Under the pieces are notes generated by a model, which was not told the origin of the DNA, made no database searches, and saw nothing but the letters and a program-made list of their open reading frames with translations. DNA of 6,893 nucleotides. Source: an uncultured Acetobacter sp. (GTDB lineage: Bacteria; Pseudomonadota; Alphaproteobacteria; Acetobacterales; Acetobacteraceae). Below are positions 5,560 through 6,893 of this stretch, in pieces. Within the stretch, counting starts at the first letter, position 1. Each line of letters begins with the position of its first letter. Position numbers and translations under genes: made by a program. Where the stretch lies: positions 1-6,893 of the forward strand of contig NZ_CALLXM010000308.1 in NCBI RefSeq assembly GCF_937875265.1, written 5' to 3'.

Positions 5560-6813
5560 GTGAAAGTCATCATTCTCGGCGCTGGCGTTATCGGCGTGAC
5601 ATCAGCCTGGTACCTGAACAGGCTGGGCCACGAAGTCACCGTGGTTGATCGCCAGCCGGAACCGGGGCTGGAAACATCCTTTGCCAATGCCGGGCAGGTT
5701 TCTCCGGGGTATTCCACGCCGTGGGCGGCCCCCGGCCTGCCCCTTAAGGCACTGGGCTGGATGATGCAGCGGCACAGCCCGCTGGTCATTCGCAAGCGGA
5801 TTGATTTCGCCATGTTCCGGTGGATCGAACAGCTTCTGAAAAACTGCAACACGCAGGCCTATGACATCAACAAAGGCCGTATGCTGCGTGTGGCCGAATA
5901 CAGCCGCGACTGTCTGGACGCCCTGCGGGAAGAAACCGGCCTGACCTATGATGACAGGCAGCGCGGGCTGATCCAGCTTTTCCGCACTGATAAGCAGATC
6001 GACAAAGCACATCATGACATGAAACTGCTGTCCGACAGCGGCATCCCGCATGCCCTGCTGAACGTGGACCAGATTCTGGAGCACGAACCCGGCCTGTCCC
6101 ACGCGCGCGGGCTGCTGAAGGGGGGGCTGTCTCTGCCGGGGGATCAGTCAGGGGATGCGCATATCTTCACCCAGCGGCTGGCTAAAATGGCTGCTGCTCA
6201 GGGTGTCACCTTCCTATATGACACCACCATCAAGGGCATGGACGCCGCAGCGGATGAGGTCATGTCCATCCGCACCAGCAAGGGCCATTTGCGGGCCGAT
6301 GCCTATGTGGTGTCCATGGGGAGCTACAGCCCGCTTCTGCTCAAGCCGCTGGGCGTGCATCTGCCGGTTTACCCTGTGAAGGGCTACTCCCTTACCCTGC
6401 CGCTGACGGATGAAAGCCACGCCCCGCTCTCCACCGTGAATGATGAAACCTACAAGGTAGCCATCACGCGTCTGGGTAACCGCATCCGCGTGGGCGGCAC
6501 GGCGGAGCTGGCCGGGTATAACCTGCGCCTCAGCCCGGACCGGCGCGAGACGCTGGAACTCTCATTTTCTGAACTGTTTGGCGGGGGAGATCTTTCCGCC
6601 GCCACATACTGGACCGGCCTGCGCCCCTGCACACCGGACGGCACGCCCGTCATTGGCCCGGCCCCGCGCTTTAGCAATCTGTGGCTCAACACCGGCCACG
6701 GCACGCTGGGCTGGACCATGGCCTGCGGTTCCGGCCGCATTCTGGCGGATATGATCCACGGCAAAAAACCTGAAATTCCCGCACTGGACCTGTCCATCAG
6801 CCGCTATGGCTGA
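5560..6813 (+). CDS. dadA: D-amino acid dehydrogenase (FAD, quinone-linked)
   Basis: This 417-residue flavoprotein oxidises D-alanine and other D-amino acids to 2-oxo acids and ammonia, passing electrons to the membrane quinone pool; DadA acts at the inner face of the cytoplasmic membrane. The FAD-binding Rossmann motif GAGVIG is at residues 7-12 with acidic D30 ending the second strand. The DadA signature LETSFANAGQVSPGY lies at 37-51, PWAAPGLPLKALGWMMQRHSP at 54-74, YPVKGYSL at 271-278, WTGLRPCTPDGTPVIGP at 351-367 and NTGHGTLGWTMACGSG at 377-392. It is slightly shorter than the 432-residue E. coli enzyme but complete. The start is GTG 5560, with AAGGA (5548-5552) 7 bases upstream inside the end of the racemase gene; an ATG at 5552 reads into a stop after three codons. 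Four bases separate it from alr, indicating one mRNA and probable translational coupling. No clear terminator is visible after the stop. Confidence 0.94.
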   Translation: MKVIILGAGVIGVTSAWYLNRLGHEVTVVDRQPEPGLETSFANAGQVSPGYSTPWAAPGLPLKALGWMMQRHSPLVIRKRIDFAMFRWIEQLLKNCNTQAYDINKGRMLRVAEYSRDCLDALREETGLTYDDRQRGLIQLFRTDKQIDKAHHDMKLLSDSGIPHALLNVDQILEHEPGLSHARGLLKGGLSLPGDQSGDAHIFTQRLAKMAAAQGVTFLYDTTIKGMDAAADEVMSIRTSKGHLRADAYVVSMGSYSPLLLKPLGVHLPVYPVKGYSLTLPLTDESHAPLSTVNDETYKVAITRLGNRIRVGGTAELAGYNLRLSPDRRETLELSFSELFGGGDLSAATYWTGLRPCTPDGTPVIGPAPRFSNLWLNTGHGTLGWTMACGSGRILADMIHGKKPEIPALDLSISRYG

Positions 6814-6856
6814 GACAGACCGGGGGGTTTTGCATCTCCTCCATTTTGCGGTGTGA

Positions 6857-6893
6857 TTGACGGCATCCTTATCGTTACATAATGATAATGATA
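6857..6893 (+). promoter_or_regulatory. Promoter overlapped by a Fur-box-like element
   Basis: TTGACG (6857-6862) resembles a -35 and CATAAT (6878-6883, 5 of 6) a -10, though the 15-base spacer is short. The -10 is the first of three consecutive NATAAT-like units, CATAAT, GATAAT and GATA (cut by the edge), the repeat pattern of Fur (ferric uptake regulator) sites. The same stretch forms an inverted repeat, TTATCGTTA (6869-6877) against TAATGATAA (6880-6888), with one mismatch. A gene beyond the right edge would be repressed when iron is plentiful. The pattern is seen; Fur binding is inferred. Confidence 0.5.

Noticed and set aside
6814..6850. Possible terminator after dadA from the G-run (about 6822-6828) and the following CTCCTCC
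   Set aside because: Pairing needs two G-T pairs and gives only a weak 6-bp stem.

Overview
The window looks like chromosomal DNA from an acetic acid bacterium (Acetobacteraceae, plausibly Acetobacter or a close relative). This is inferred from moderately high GC content, from alphaproteobacterial versions of an OprB porin, a class I polyphosphate kinase 2 and a DadA-type dehydrogenase, and from the general character of the proteins. No rRNA, tRNA, CRISPR array, insertion sequence or phage gene was seen. Apart from two unrecognised membrane proteins this is ordinary metabolic gene content.

Layout from left to right. (1) Bases 1-135 hold the last 44 codons of a ferredoxin/flavodoxin--NADP+ reductase of the thioredoxin-reductase-like type, followed by a hairpin. 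(2) Bases 136-369 are non-coding apart from a possible 23-codon leader peptide that overlaps the start of the next gene. (3) 370-1848 encodes an OprB-family outer-membrane carbohydrate porin with a clear signal peptide. (4) 1986-2906 encodes a single-domain polyphosphate kinase 2 and ends at a strong intrinsic terminator. (5) 2990-3715 on the minus strand encodes a membrane-anchored protein of unknown function with a Gly/Lys-rich tail. Divergent to it, 3824-4165 encodes a small protein with about three membrane segments, also unknown. (6) 4166-4424 is non-coding and contains two consecutive hairpins and a probable promoter. (7) 4425-5555 (alanine racemase) and 5560-6813 (D-amino acid dehydrogenase) form a tight two-gene operon for interconverting and oxidising alanine. 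(8) The last 40 bases carry a promoter-like element overlapped by a Fur-box-like repeat, pointing to an iron-regulated gene just beyond the right edge.

The racemase and dehydrogenase clearly work together. The racemase makes D-alanine, for peptidoglycan or as a catabolic intermediate. The dehydrogenase oxidises D-alanine to pyruvate and ammonia and passes electrons to the respiratory chain. The porin, PPK2 and the two membrane proteins have no evident functional link to one another. The best candidates for something undescribed are the divergent membrane-protein pair, the possible leader peptide ahead of oprB, and the tandem hairpins ahead of the racemase. All are modest signals.
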